A stretch of 39,343 nt of DNA. Origin: Chromatiales bacterium. Its GTDB lineage: Bacteria > Pseudomonadota > Gammaproteobacteria > JAGRCI01. Both the position numbers and the translations under genes were made by a program. The notes under the pieces were generated by a model, which saw nothing but the letters and a program-made list of their open reading frames with translations, did not search any database and was not told the DNA's origin. Positions 9,697 through 20,885 of the stretch are shown here, piece by piece. The number at the start of each line of letters is the position of its first letter. Positions within the stretch are counted from its first letter, which is position 1. Location: the NCBI GenBank assembly GCA_020445565.1, contig JAGRGI010000027.1, positions 1 through 39,343 on the forward strand, read 5' to 3'.

Positions 9697-10254
9697 ATGA
9701 GTGAGCTGAGTCGTAGTCTGCATCGCTGGACGCGGGAAGAATATGATCGGATGGTCGATTCGGGTGTTTTTCCCATGGACGCGCGAGTTGAACTGGTCGA
9801 TGGAGAGATTCTGGAGATGACGCCACAAAAGAGCCCTCATGCCACGGGGACGGCATTGGTGGCGGAGGCATTGCGCCAATGTTTTTCTTCCGACTACCAC
9901 GTGCGCAGTCAGATGCCCCTGGCGCTGGACGATTTCTCTGAGCCAGAACCTGATGTTGCGGTAGTGAAGGGTGGTATCCGTGATTATGCCGGGCAGCACC
10001 CTCGGCTTGCTGTGCTGGTAGTGGAAGTGTCCGATACTACCCTGGCATTTGATCGTGGCAGCAAGGCGATGATGTACGTCCGCAATGGGGTGCAGGAGTA
10101 TTGGCTGGCGAATCTGCGTGATGCAAGTCTTGAGGTTTACCGCAGGCCGTCCGGTGGAATGTACACGGAGCGTAGGGTCTTGGCGCGACACGAGACTATC
10201 GCTCCCCTGGTGGCAAAGGAAAATCCCATTCTTGTGGCAGACCTGTTGCCCTGA
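9697..10254 (+). CDS. Uma2 family (DUF820) putative restriction-endonuclease-fold protein
   Basis: Uma2/DUF820 proteins carry a PD-(D/E)XK nuclease fold; most have no known function and they are abundant in cyanobacteria. The typical beginning, RWTREEYDRMVDSGVFP, is followed by VELVDGEILEM. The predicted metal-site segments come next: EPEPDVAVV (Asp), LVVEVSDT (Glu) and DRGSKAMMYVRNGVQEYW (Lys). With the ATG at 9697 the protein has 185 residues, normal for the family. An upstream in-frame ATG at 9691 would add two residues. A start at 9574 would add 41 residues unlike any family member. No good ribosome binding site is seen. The gene is convergent with mnmE, only 14 bases away, and has no operon partner, which fits an isolated acquisition. 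Confidence 0.85.
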   Translation: MSELSRSLHRWTREEYDRMVDSGVFPMDARVELVDGEILEMTPQKSPHATGTALVAEALRQCFSSDYHVRSQMPLALDDFSEPEPDVAVVKGGIRDYAGQHPRLAVLVVEVSDTTLAFDRGSKAMMYVRNGVQEYWLANLRDASLEVYRRPSGGMYTERRVLARHETIAPLVAKENPILVADLLP

Positions 10255-10268
10255 TCCTTGGTTGGCGC

Positions 10269-11630
10269 TTATTTCCCGATACAAAAACTCGAAAAGATCT
10301 TTCCCAGCAGATCGTCGCTGGTGAATTGTCCTGTGATTTCGCTCAGGGACTCCTGGGCGGCACGCAATTCCTCCGCCACCAATTCCGCAGTGTGGCCCTC
10401 GACCAATAGTGTTTCGGCGTTGACTACGGTCTGTTGTGCACGGCTGAGTGCATCCAGGTGTCGGCGTCGGGCCATAAAGCTGTGTTCCCCGGCGGCTTGG
10501 TAGCCGACGCAGGAAAGCAGGTGATTGCGCAGTAGTTCCATGCCCGCACCGGTGTGGGCAGACAGGTGGATACGCTCGCCGATAGTGCTCCTGGACAAGG
10601 CCGGGGCGTGACCGCTGCGGTCGATTTTCGTACGTAAGACAGTGATACGGGCATGTTGCTGGGGCAGGTCGGCCAACAGTGCGGCCTCGGCCTGTTCGGG
10701 CCGATCGTTGTCGTCCACCAATAACAGGATTCGATCAGCCTGTTCGATTTCCCGGCGGGCTCGGCGCACGCCTTCCTGTTCCACCGGATCGATGCTGTCT
10801 TCGCGCAGGCCCGCAGTATCCACCAGATGCAGCGGTACACCCTCAAGCTGTATGGGTTCGCGCAGGATGTCACGGGTGGTGCCGGGTATATCGGTGACGA
10901 TAGCGCTTTCTCTTCCAGCCAAGCGGTTGAGCAGGGTGGATTTTCCGGCATTGGGTCGTCCGGCGAGGACCACATGAATGCCGTCGCGGAGGATACGTCC
11001 CTGCCCGGCGAGTTTCTGGATTTCAGCGATACGCTTGCGCAGGCCGTGGACCTGTTCGGCAATGTGACCCTCGGTGAGGAAATCGATGTCCTCGTCGGAA
11101 AAATCCAGACTGGCCTCGACGAAGGTGCGTAAGCGGATCAGTTCGTCCACCAGGTTATGGATGTGTTCGGAGAATTCGCCCTGTAAGGAACGTACGGCAG
11201 CAAGTGCCGCCTGACGGGTAGAGGCGTCGATGAGGTCGGCGATTGCCTCGGCCTGGGCCAGATCGATCTTGCCGTTGACAAAGGCGCGTTCGGAGAATTC
11301 GCCCGGTCTGGCCGCTCGGGCGCCCAGGCTCAGCGCTCGTTGCAGGAGCAAGTCGAGGACTATGGGGCCGCCATGGCCTTGAAGTTCTAGTACATCTTCG
11401 CCAGTGAATGAGGCGGGGCCGGGAAACCAGATGGCGATACCGTGATCCAGAGGTTGGCCGTCGGCATCGAGAAATGGCCCGAAATGGGCCTTTCGTGGTG
11501 CGGGCAGTCGGCCGAGTAGGGCGCGGGCGATGCCGGCGCTGTTAGGGCCTGATACACGGACTATGCCCACCGCGCCGCGCCCGGAGGGCGTGGCAATAGC
11601 GGTGATGGTGTCGGTCGGACTATTGCTCAT
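10269..11630 (-). CDS. mnmE: tRNA modification GTPase MnmE (TrmE)
   Basis: MnmE is a dimeric GTPase that works with MnmG on the wobble uridine of tRNAs. The 453 residues include the N-terminal tetrahydrofolate-binding domain (about 1-120) and the G domain with G1 GRPNAGKS (224-231), TTRD (251-254), DTAG (271-274) and TKID. The helical domain and the catalytic C-terminus CIGK at the extreme end are also present. It is the last gene of the leftward rpmH-rnpA-yidD-yidC-mnmE operon and starts 7 bases after the yidC stop codon. Confidence 0.98.
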   Translation of the reverse strand: MSNSPTDTITAIATPSGRGAVGIVRVSGPNSAGIARALLGRLPAPRKAHFGPFLDADGQPLDHGIAIWFPGPASFTGEDVLELQGHGGPIVLDLLLQRALSLGARAARPGEFSERAFVNGKIDLAQAEAIADLIDASTRQAALAAVRSLQGEFSEHIHNLVDELIRLRTFVEASLDFSDEDIDFLTEGHIAEQVHGLRKRIAEIQKLAGQGRILRDGIHVVLAGRPNAGKSTLLNRLAGRESAIVTDIPGTTRDILREPIQLEGVPLHLVDTAGLREDSIDPVEQEGVRRARREIEQADRILLLVDDNDRPEQAEAALLADLPQQHARITVLRTKIDRSGHAPALSRSTIGERIHLSAHTGAGMELLRNHLLSCVGYQAAGEHSFMARRRHLDALSRAQQTVVNAETLLVEGHTAELVAEELRAAQESLSEITGQFTSDDLLGKIFSSFCIGK

Positions 11631-11637
11631 AGGCCGA

Positions 11638-13332
11638 TCAGGCCTTGGCGCCCCCTTCGATACGCTTGGTGATCACCCACTGTTGGGCGATGGAAAGGGT
11701 GTTGTTGACCACCCAGTAGAGCACCAGGCCGGAGGGGAAGAAGGCAAAGAACACGGTGAACACCACTGGCAGTATCATCATGACCTTGGCCTGAAGCGGG
11801 TCCAGAGGAGCCGGATTGAGTTTCTGCTGGATGAACATGGTCACGCCCATGATCAAGGGCAGGACGAAGTAGGGGTCGGGGGTTGACAGGTCGTTGATCC
11901 AGAGAAAGAAGGGCGCCTGGCGCAATTCGACGCTTTCCAGCAAGACCCAGTACAAGGCGATGAAAACCGGGATCTGAACCAGTATCGGCAGACAGCCACC
12001 CAGGGGATTGATTTTTTCGGTCTTGTAGAGATCCATCATCGCCTGATTCAGGCGTTGCTTGTCGTCACCGTAGCGTTCTTTCAGGGATTGCAAGCGGGGT
12101 TGAAGCTTGCGCATATTGGCCATGGAACGATAACTGGTCTCGGAGAGCTTGTAGAAGGCCAGCTTGATCAGGAGGGTGACCAGGATAATGGCGACGCCCC
12201 AGTTCTGGACGATGTTGTGGATTTGATCCAGTAACCAGAACAACGGCTTGGCGATAAAGGTGAGGCTGCCGTAGTCGGCGGTGAGTTCCAGACCAGGTGC
12301 AATGTCTTCCAAAACGCTTTGGACCTTCGGCCCCACATACAGGCGTGAGGTGAACACGGCCGTCTGGCCGGGCTGCACTTCGACGGTGGGTGTGGAGACC
12401 ATGCCGATCTGATAACGGACGTTGTCCGGAATGTAACGGCTATAGAAAAGGTCGCTCTCCCCTGGGTTGGGTATCCAGGCGCCGAGGAAATAGTGCTGGA
12501 TCATGGCGATCCAGCCATCGGTGACGCTGCGTCCCTGGCGGAGTTCACCTTCTTTGATATCGGCAAAGTCAACCTTTTCGTATTTTTCTTCCGGCGAGTA
12601 GATCACCGCACCCATATAGGTGTACACGAATTGAGTGGCAGTGCCTTCGGCGACCTGGGTGCGTTCGAGCAGGCGGTATTGACTGCCGCGCCAGGGTTGA
12701 TCACTGTTGTTGCGCAGCTCATGGTCGACGTGGATCAGGTGACTGCTGCGGGTAAAAGTGTAGGTTTTGATCACAGAGAGGCCGTTTTCCAGGGCCCGCG
12801 TCATGACCACCTTGAGGACATTATTTCCGGCACCGAGTGTATAGTCGGTCTTGGGTACCGTGTAGACGGCGTTGCTGTGGTCGAGTCGCTTCTCGGACTC
12901 GTCCTTGCCGGGCGAGCCGCGCAGGCCGGAATGGGCGATGAACAGGTTGGGGAGCTTGTCGTCCATCAAGCGGAACGGTTCTTCGGGTTTGTCCACGCTG
13001 ACAGGATAGTCCTTCAGGTAGACCTCTCGCAGGTCACCCCCGCGGGTGTCCAGACGGATACTCATCACGTCGGTCTCGACCTGGATGCTTTGCCCGCTTT
13101 GGAGCAGGGGAGAATCAGCAATTGGACTGGCGACCGCAGGTACGCTGGCATTGTCACCGGGAACCGGGACGGACGCGGTTTCACCCGGAGCGCTTGGCGG
13201 CTGTTCGCCGACCATTGCAGCTGGTGTGCTCGCGGGGGCGGGAGGGGGTTGGTTTGCCTTCTGCCACTGCTCCCAGATGAGCAGGAGAACAAATGACAGG
13301 CCAATAAACAGGAGCAGGCGCTGGGTATCCAT
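11638..13332 (-). CDS. yidC: Membrane protein insertase YidC
   Basis: YidC inserts membrane proteins into the inner membrane alone or with SecYEG. The 564-residue protein has an N-terminal helix (residues 5-20), a proline-rich linker and the large periplasmic beta-sandwich domain typical of Gram-negative YidC. Five more helices form the conserved core, with INPLGGCLPILVQIPVFIALYWVL and FPSGLVLYWVVNN. It sits between yidD (3 bases upstream) and mnmE, the standard arrangement. The length is close to the 548 residues of E. coli YidC. Confidence 0.98.
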   Translation of the reverse strand: MDTQRLLLFIGLSFVLLLIWEQWQKANQPPPAPASTPAAMVGEQPPSAPGETASVPVPGDNASVPAVASPIADSPLLQSGQSIQVETDVMSIRLDTRGGDLREVYLKDYPVSVDKPEEPFRLMDDKLPNLFIAHSGLRGSPGKDESEKRLDHSNAVYTVPKTDYTLGAGNNVLKVVMTRALENGLSVIKTYTFTRSSHLIHVDHELRNNSDQPWRGSQYRLLERTQVAEGTATQFVYTYMGAVIYSPEEKYEKVDFADIKEGELRQGRSVTDGWIAMIQHYFLGAWIPNPGESDLFYSRYIPDNVRYQIGMVSTPTVEVQPGQTAVFTSRLYVGPKVQSVLEDIAPGLELTADYGSLTFIAKPLFWLLDQIHNIVQNWGVAIILVTLLIKLAFYKLSETSYRSMANMRKLQPRLQSLKERYGDDKQRLNQAMMDLYKTEKINPLGGCLPILVQIPVFIALYWVLLESVELRQAPFFLWINDLSTPDPYFVLPLIMGVTMFIQQKLNPAPLDPLQAKVMMILPVVFTVFFAFFPSGLVLYWVVNNTLSIAQQWVITKRIEGGAKA

Positions 13333-13335
13333 AAT

Positions 13336-13563
13336 CTACGATTTCTGTGGTTTTTCCGGGACCGGATCGATACCGCCGGGATGCCAGGGATGACAACGGG
13401 AGATCCTGCGCAGGGCCAGCCAGCTACCGCGGGCTGCACCATGACGCTCGATCGCCTCGATGGCGTAGGCCGAACAGGTCGGATGGAATCGGCAGTGCTG
13501 TCCGAGAAATGGGCTCAGCGTCAACTGATATGCCCGAATCAGCAGAGTCAGGAATTTGCGCAT
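13336..13563 (-). CDS. yidD: Membrane protein insertion efficiency factor YidD
   Basis: YidD is a small protein that assists YidC-dependent insertion. The 75 residues contain the family signature [27 protein letters not shown] and the later [13 protein letters not shown], with the conserved cysteines. Its ATG lies inside the end of rnpA (16-base overlap) and it ends 3 bases before yidC, so translation is likely coupled. Confidence 0.95.
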   Translation of the reverse strand: MRKFLTLLIRAYQLTLSPFLGQHCRFHPTCSAYAIEAIERHGAARGSWLALRRISRCHPWHPGGIDPVPEKPQKS

Positions 13564-13913
13564 TGCTTTCGCAGCCGATTCAGGTGTGTTTGCAAAGAGC
13601 GACGAATCTGCTCATTGCTCTTGGCGTGAATTCCGTGACGAGCCAATATGACCAGATCTACGGCGGGATACTCCAGGCGATGAACGCGGAAAAATTCCCG
13701 GATCTGGCGTTTGAGACGGTTCCTGTCGTGGGCAAGACGGACGTGCTTCTTGGCTATTGCCAAGCCGAGCCTTGGTTGGTCCAACCCGTTTGGGCGTGCC
13801 AGTAGGGTAAGGCAGTCGTCGCTGGTTCGTAATGGGTCGGCGAAGACCCTTTTGAACTGCCCCGGACGGGTGAGGCGCGACGTTCTAGGAAAACCCGCCG
13901 GGGAGCCGGCCAA
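13548..13913 (-). CDS. rnpA: Ribonuclease P protein component
   Basis: RnpA is the protein subunit of RNase P, which matures the 5' ends of tRNAs. The 121 residues are basic and contain [29 protein letters not shown], with the RNR motif, and the final helix. The start is a TTG at 13913. A stop codon lies 3 codons upstream in frame and there is no ATG or GTG before the conserved FPRTSRL segment, so the rare start is almost forced. The gene begins 13 bases after the rpmH stop. Confidence 0.95.
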   Translation of the reverse strand: MAGSPAGFPRTSRLTRPGQFKRVFADPLRTSDDCLTLLARPNGLDQPRLGLAIAKKHVRLAHDRNRLKRQIREFFRVHRLEYPAVDLVILARHGIHAKSNEQIRRSLQTHLNRLRKQCANS

Positions 13914-13926
13914 GGCGAATCAGATG

Positions 13927-14064
13927 TCAATCCACGGTGAGGCGCTTACGGCCCTTGGCGCGGCGGGCAGCCAATACGCGGCGGCCGTTCTTGGTTGCCA
14001 TGCGTGCTCGGAAACCGTGAGTGCGGGCGCGTTTGAGTCTGCTAGGCTGGAAAGTACGTTTCAT
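13927..14064 (-). CDS. rpmH: Large ribosomal subunit protein bL34
   Basis: Reading leftwards from the ATG at 14064, the 45-residue product begins [18 protein letters not shown] and ends GRKRLTVD. This is the nearly invariant bL34 sequence, which binds 23S rRNA. It opens the rpmH-rnpA-yidD-yidC-mnmE operon and diverges from dnaA. No strong ribosome binding site is visible. The protein is complete and of normal size. Confidence 0.98.
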   Translation of the reverse strand: MKRTFQPSRLKRARTHGFRARMATKNGRRVLAARRAKGRKRLTVD

Positions 14065-14121
14065 GGCGGCAGTTCACTTGAAAGTAGATACGCAATGGAT
14101 GAACCATCGCAAAGGGCGACA

Positions 14122-14150
14122 AATCTACGGCTTGGGGACCGTTTTGTCAA
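14122..14150 (-). promoter_or_regulatory. Sigma-70 promoter of the rpmH operon
   Basis: On the minus strand a perfect -35 box, TTGACA (14145-14150), is followed after 17 bases by TAGATT (14122-14127, 4 of 6). The start codon of rpmH is about 58 bases downstream. The spacing is optimal and the position fits the first gene of the operon. Confidence 0.65.
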
Positions 14151-14475
14151 GTAGAGCAAGGGGTTTCTGATGCCCTGACACACGGTTTCCCGCCCTAGTA
14201 CGGGGCGGCAATCTTGGATAAACTGGTTGCCCTTGGTTTGCAGGGAGCAGGCATTGAAATGATGGAAAAAACGAATGGCTCGTTATCAGAGCGACGTTCT
14301 TGCAGCACGGCCAAGGTGCCTTTCGCCGTAGAAGAATCGCCAGTGTTGCGTTCTTTGTTGGTTCTCTTTTTGGTGCCCATTGGGCCCTCTCTTCCCTTTC
14401 GCACCGGCTCGGGTCCTGTATTCGGATCGTCAGGCGCGGATCGTCAGGTAACGTTTTGGTTGCTGGAGTTGCCTT
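14151..14475. other. rpmH-dnaA intergenic region, dnaA leader
   Basis: In Pseudomonas this position can hold oriC. Here I find only one weak DnaA-box-like 9-mer, TTATCCAAG (about 14213-14221, minus strand), plus TGTGGAAAC just inside dnaA, and no AT-rich cluster. A clear dnaA promoter was not found. The ribosome binding site GGAG at 14465-14468 serves the dnaA GTG. Confidence 0.5.
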
Positions 14476-15867
14476 GTGGTCGATTATTCCCTGTGGAAAC
14501 GGTGCTGTGAACGTCTGGAGGGCGAATTGTCCGGGCAGCAATTCAGTACCTGGATTCGGCCGCTGCTGGCGGTCGAGGATGACGACAGAGTGCGTCTGTT
14601 GGCCCCGAATCGTTTCGTGTTGGATTGGGTGCGTGACCATTTCAAGGAGCGCATAGAGGAACTGTTGCTTAGCCTGAATAACGGTGAGCCGGTCGCCGTG
14701 GAGTTGAAGATCGGCACACCGGATGAAAACAATCGGCGAGCGAGCGCAAAAGGTAAGGGAAATAATGGTTCCGGGAGCAATGGAAATAGTGTACTCGGTG
14801 GGAAGGCAGGTCTGGTTGGCGCAGGCAGGGGCAAATCTTCCAGTTTCAAAACCAATCTCAATGGCGGGTTCACCTTCGATTCCTTTGTGGAAGGCAAATC
14901 CAATCAGCTCGCACGCGCTGCGGCGCACCAGGTTGGCGAGAATGCGGGTAAGGCTTACAACCCTTTATTTTTGTACGGTGGTTCTGGATTAGGGAAGACA
15001 CACCTGATGCACGCTTTGGGTAATCTCATGCAGGAGATCAATCCCAACAGCCGGGTTCTGTACCTGAATTCCGAGCAGTTTGTTGCAGACATGGTAACGG
15101 CCTTGCAACACAACGCCATGAATGAATTCAAACGGCACTATCGTTCCGTGAACGCATTGCTCATCGACGACATACAGTTCTTTGCCGGCAAAGAGCGTTC
15201 TCAGGAAGAGTTTTTTCATACCTTCAATGCCTTACTGGATAGTGAACAGCAGATCGTGCTGACCTGCGACCGTTATCCAAAGGAAGTCAATGGCCTGGAG
15301 GATCGCTTGAAGACGCGGTTCGGCTGGGGCCTGACAGTACAAATGGAGCCACCGGATCTGGAAACCCGAGTCGCCATTCTCAAGAGCAAGGCGAAACTGG
15401 CAGGTTTTGGCCTCAACGATGACGTGGCTTTTTTTCTGGCCAAGCGGATTCGTTCCAACGTTCGTGAGTTGGAAGGGGCTTTGCGACGTGTGGCGGCAAA
15501 TGCGGAGTTCACCGGCCAGGAGATTACAGTAGATTTCGCCAAGGAGTCTTTGCGTGACCTGATAGCCAGTCAGGACAAAATGGTCACCATTGAGAACATT
15601 CAGAAGGTAGTAGCGCAGCATTTTCGAATTCGCCAGAGTGATTTGTTGTCGGCAAAGCGCACGCGCTCGATTGCCAGGCCGAGACAGATTGCCATGTCCT
15701 TGGCCAAAGAATTGACGAGCCATAGCTTGCCGGAAATAGGCACCGCCTTTGGAGGCAGGGACCATACGACGGTAATGCATGCTTGTAGACAGATAGCCAA
15801 GTTGAGAGAGAGTGAACAACCGGTGGCGGAAGATTACGAGATTTTGTTGCGTATGCTTTCGGGTTGA
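14476..15867 (+). CDS. dnaA: Chromosomal replication initiator protein DnaA
   Basis: DnaA binds 9-mer boxes at oriC and opens the duplex for helicase loading. The 463 residues show domain I ([14 protein letters not shown] with STWIRPL). A low-complexity Gly/Asn/Ser-rich linker follows at about 88-125. The AAA+ domain has Walker A GGSGLGKT (168-175) and Walker B LLIDD (228-232) with IQFFAGKE. Domain IV ends with the signature [14 protein letters not shown]. The start is GTG 14476 with GGAG 7 bases upstream, and the next residues (VDYSLW) match the usual N-terminus. It heads dnaA-dnaN-recF-gyrB. Confidence 0.98.
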   Translation: MVDYSLWKRCCERLEGELSGQQFSTWIRPLLAVEDDDRVRLLAPNRFVLDWVRDHFKERIEELLLSLNNGEPVAVELKIGTPDENNRRASAKGKGNNGSGSNGNSVLGGKAGLVGAGRGKSSSFKTNLNGGFTFDSFVEGKSNQLARAAAHQVGENAGKAYNPLFLYGGSGLGKTHLMHALGNLMQEINPNSRVLYLNSEQFVADMVTALQHNAMNEFKRHYRSVNALLIDDIQFFAGKERSQEEFFHTFNALLDSEQQIVLTCDRYPKEVNGLEDRLKTRFGWGLTVQMEPPDLETRVAILKSKAKLAGFGLNDDVAFFLAKRIRSNVRELEGALRRVAANAEFTGQEITVDFAKESLRDLIASQDKMVTIENIQKVVAQHFRIRQSDLLSAKRTRSIARPRQIAMSLAKELTSHSLPEIGTAFGGRDHTTVMHACRQIAKLRESEQPVAEDYEILLRMLSG

Positions 15868-15948
15868 GAGATGCGCGCTAAACTTTGGGAAGGCCCCGAA
15901 GCGAAGAGAGCTGGAATGGGGAAATGACTACAAAAGTGAGGCAGATTG

Positions 15949-17052
15949 ATGCGATTTCAGATCTCTAGGGATGCATTGCTGAGACCGGTTCAACAGGTGC
16001 TGGGCGTGGTTGAAAAACGCCAGACCTTGCCGGTGTTGGCCAATCTGTTGCTGGACCTGGAAGAGGGACGGCTCTCCATTGTTGGCAGCGATCTGGAAGT
16101 AGAGATGATGGCGTCAATGTCCGCTATCGACGGTGAGAGTGGGGTGACCACCGTTCCTTCGAAGAAATTGGCGGATATCTGTCGTTCCCTGCCGGATGAT
16201 TCCGTATTGGATATCCATTTGGATGGAGATCGTCTGGTCGTTAAATCGGGTAGAAGCCGTTTCACCTTGAGCACTCTTCCAGCGGACGATTTCCCGGTTG
16301 CCGAAGTGGTGGAAGATGGTGAATTACTTGAGTTGCCCCAGTCAGTTCTTCGGCGTTTAATCGATAGCACGCATTTTTGCATGGCTCACCAGGATGTCCG
16401 TTTTTTCCTGAATGGTCTGTTACTTGAGGTTGGTGACAGGGTGTTACGGGCAGTTGCAACGGATGGCCACCGGATGGCGCTTTCAGAAGAAAAAATTGAC
16501 TTTAGCAGCGACGAGCTCAGACAGGTTATCGTGCCGAGGAAGGGCGTAATCGAGTTGATGCGATTGTTGGAGCATACGGATGAGAAGATAGCGGTTCGCC
16601 TGGGCAGCAAGCAGATTCAGATTGAACTGCCAGGTTATCGGTTTACCTCAAAGTTGATCGATGGCCGATTCCCTAACTATGAGCGGGTTTTGCCCGTGGT
16701 GGGGGAGCACAGTGTTGTAGCGGATCGCGTTCAACTGAGGGGCGCGCTGAATCGCGCCTCGATACTATCGAACGAGAAGTACCGCGGTGTACGCGTGGAG
16801 TTGACCGAGAATTGGCTGGGCTTGACTGCGCACAACCCGGAGCAGGAGATTGCTGAGGAAGAGCTGGAGGTGGAGTATGTAGGCGATCCCCTGCAGATTG
16901 GCTTTAATGTCAGTTACCTCCAAGACGCTCTCAATTCCGGCAACACGGAGAAGTGCGTGCTCTGGATGAAGGACTCCGACAGCAGTTGCTTGATCGTCGA
17001 TGAGGAAGAGGATCGGGTAAGCAAGTACGTGATCATGCCGATGAGATTGTAA
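15949..17052 (+). CDS. dnaN: DNA polymerase III beta sliding clamp
   Basis: DnaN forms the ring-shaped dimer that tethers polymerase III to DNA. The 367 residues have the three-domain fold: the N-terminal MRFQISRDALLRPVQQVLGVVEKRQTLPVLANL segment is diagnostic, and the protein ends with YVIMPMRL, the typical MPMRL terminus. The ATG at 15949 is preferred to the TTG directly before it because of a GTGAGG ribosome binding site and family alignment. It follows dnaA by 81 bases. A terminator-like hairpin follows before recF. Confidence 0.97.
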   Translation: MRFQISRDALLRPVQQVLGVVEKRQTLPVLANLLLDLEEGRLSIVGSDLEVEMMASMSAIDGESGVTTVPSKKLADICRSLPDDSVLDIHLDGDRLVVKSGRSRFTLSTLPADDFPVAEVVEDGELLELPQSVLRRLIDSTHFCMAHQDVRFFLNGLLLEVGDRVLRAVATDGHRMALSEEKIDFSSDELRQVIVPRKGVIELMRLLEHTDEKIAVRLGSKQIQIELPGYRFTSKLIDGRFPNYERVLPVVGEHSVVADRVQLRGALNRASILSNEKYRGVRVELTENWLGLTAHNPEQEIAEEELEVEYVGDPLQIGFNVSYLQDALNSGNTEKCVLWMKDSDSSCLIVDEEEDRVSKYVIMPMRL

Positions 17053-17082
17053 TGAATCCTGATGGGAATGGTTTTCCTGCAG

Positions 17083-17112
17083 AAAGAGCGTCCGTGGAGA
17101 CGCTCTTTTTTT
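17083..17112 (+). terminator. Rho-independent terminator between dnaN and recF
   Basis: A perfect 10-base-pair stem (AAAGAGCGTC pairing with GACGCTCTTT, 17083-17092 and 17099-17108) with a 6-base loop is followed by further T residues, giving a run of seven T (17106-17112). It ends only 14 bases before the recF ATG. It may therefore act as an attenuator rather than a full operon end. Confidence 0.85.
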
Positions 17113-17126
17113 GTGGATTTGGATAG

Positions 17127-18230
17127 ATGATCGAGTCTGTGTATCTAAATTGCTTCAGGAACTTTCGGGACGAATGTCTCGAAGGGCTGGTTGAAGGAAT
17201 CAATATAGTCAGCGGAGGCAACGCCAGTGGAAAATCCAGCTTGGCGGAAGCATTGTTTTTCGCCTCTCGAGGCAGATCTTTCCGCACGCATAGAAACAGT
17301 GAAGTGATAACTCGAGGAGAGAAAGAAGCTATCGTCAATGTAGGTATCGCGGTCCCTGATCTCTACGGGGAGTCCACCAGGCTCAACATCGGAGTTGGAA
17401 TCCCGAGCAGGGGTAGAGTACGCGCGCGCTCATCCAGGGAAGAAGGGGATGTACCCATATCCTCAATTGCAGAAATCTTGCCGTTGCAACTCGTTGCGCC
17501 GAATAGCCACGTTCTACTTGAAGGATCACCAGAGTATCGACGACAGTTTGTTGACTGGGGAGTGTTCCACGTGGAACACGATTACGTCAACTCATGGCGG
17601 AGCTTCAACCGGATACTTAAGCAACGCAACGCGGCATTGAAACTCGGCAACTCTTCGGCCGCATTCGCTTGGGATGAGAGTTTTGTCAATTACGGTGAAA
17701 AGATAAATGAATTTCGCCGACGGTACCTGGAAGGAATTCGCCCATGGCTCGAAGAAGCCTTTGAATCACTTCTGGATGCGGCGTTGACAATAGAAATCTC
17801 CATCAACCAAGGATGGCAGAAGGAGATGGCATTGAAAGATCAGTTGATTCGTAGTCGAGAACAAGATCTTCGTTTAGGTTTTACTTATTATGGACCTCAG
17901 CGTTTTGACTTGCGATTTCTTGTCGGGGGGATCGATTGGAGTACTGCGTTGTCTCGAGGGGAACAAAAACTTTTGATCTGCGCCGCTAATATTGCGCAAC
18001 TCAAACATCTGAAAGATAGCAAAGGGAGTTGGGGGATCTTAGTCGTGGATGACTTTACTGCAGAACTGGATGGGACACGTCAAAAACGTTTTGTACGTTA
18101 TCTCATGGGCTCAGGCGTTCAATCTCTACTTACGGATCTCGATGGAAAAGGACTGATAGAATCTGTTGGGAATAGGGGAGAGAGTCCCATCATGTTCCAC
18201 GTGGAACATGGGCGTTTCACCCGAACCTGA
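17127..18230 (+). CDS. recF: DNA replication and repair protein RecF
   Basis: RecF is an SMC-like ATPase that loads RecA at gaps with RecO and RecR. The 367 residues contain the Walker A segment GGNASGKSS (30-38), the signature-like ALSRGEQKLL and Walker B ILVVDDFTAELD near the end. Codon use is more AT-rich than in neighbouring genes. The gene contains two perfect parS palindromes, both read in the same frame as the peptide FHVEH (residues 147-151 and 357-361). The second lies in a C-terminal extension after the usual RecF end. Only 14 bases separate the start from the upstream terminator, so a promoter is probably inside dnaN or transcription reads through. Confidence 0.95.
   Translation: MIESVYLNCFRNFRDECLEGLVEGINIVSGGNASGKSSLAEALFFASRGRSFRTHRNSEVITRGEKEAIVNVGIAVPDLYGESTRLNIGVGIPSRGRVRARSSREEGDVPISSIAEILPLQLVAPNSHVLLEGSPEYRRQFVDWGVFHVEHDYVNSWRSFNRILKQRNAALKLGNSSAAFAWDESFVNYGEKINEFRRRYLEGIRPWLEEAFESLLDAALTIEISINQGWQKEMALKDQLIRSREQDLRLGFTYYGPQRFDLRFLVGGIDWSTALSRGEQKLLICAANIAQLKHLKDSKGSWGILVVDDFTAELDGTRQKRFVRYLMGSGVQSLLTDLDGKGLIESVGNRGESPIMFHVEHGRFTRT
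17563..17578. other. parS site 1 (ParB-binding centromere)
   Basis: TGTTCCACGTGGAACA is a perfect 16-base palindrome identical to the parS consensus of Pseudomonas-type ParB systems. It lies in the middle of recF and encodes FHVEH (residues 147-151). A parA gene at the left edge of the window supports its role in origin segregation. Confidence 0.9.
18191..18210. other. parS site 2 (ParB-binding centromere)
   Basis: The same 16-base parS core (18193-18208) is here extended to a perfect 20-base palindrome by CA and TG. It lies near the 3' end of recF, again encoding FHVEH (residues 357-361), 630 bases from site 1. Two close sites suggest a ParB nucleation cluster near the origin. Confidence 0.9.
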
Positions 18231-18279
18231 ATCTGAAGGCTAGTCGGAAAAGGGTTAGGAGCCTAAGGTCAAGCCGCAA

Positions 18280-18288
18280 TGATATAAT
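18280..18288 (+). promoter_or_regulatory. Extended -10 promoter of gyrB
   Basis: TGATATAAT contains a perfect TATAAT (18283-18288) preceded by the TGn extension. No good -35 is seen at 16-18 bases, as is common for extended -10 promoters. The gyrB ATG is 42 bases downstream. A small hairpin, AGGCG-CTTA-CGCCT (18295-18308), lies in the predicted leader. Confidence 0.6.
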
Positions 18289-18324
18289 CACACAAGGCGC
18301 TTACGCCTGTTCTTCAGCGAGTAG

Positions 18325-20754
<2,430 letters not shown>

Positions 20755-20829
20755 TCAGGAGAATCCGGTCCCTGTAGACGGGGGTTTAAGACACTTCAGG
20801 CGCAAGACTTGACCCACTTGTTCAGTTCA

Positions 20830-20866
20830 CTGCCGGATTCCCGCGGTTGCCGGGGGAATCCGGCAG
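20830..20866. terminator. Strong hairpin between convergent gyrB and glutaredoxin-like genes
   Basis: A perfect 13-base-pair inverted repeat (CTGCCGGATTCCC and its complement) encloses an 11-base loop. It sits between the ends of two convergent genes and probably stops transcription from one or both sides. A typical U-tract is missing on either strand; on the plus strand the hairpin is followed by AATTTAAATAAAT. Confidence 0.55.
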
Positions 20867-20885
20867 AATTTAAATAAATACGAGA

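Noticed and set aside
14065-14475. rpmH-dnaA gap as the replication origin
   Set aside because: Only one weak DnaA-box-like sequence and no AT-rich unwinding region, unlike the mnmG-moxR gap.
14125-14928. Minus-strand open frame of 267 codons upstream of rpmH
   Set aside because: It runs antisense through the dnaA start and covers the rpmH promoter; no recognisable protein features.
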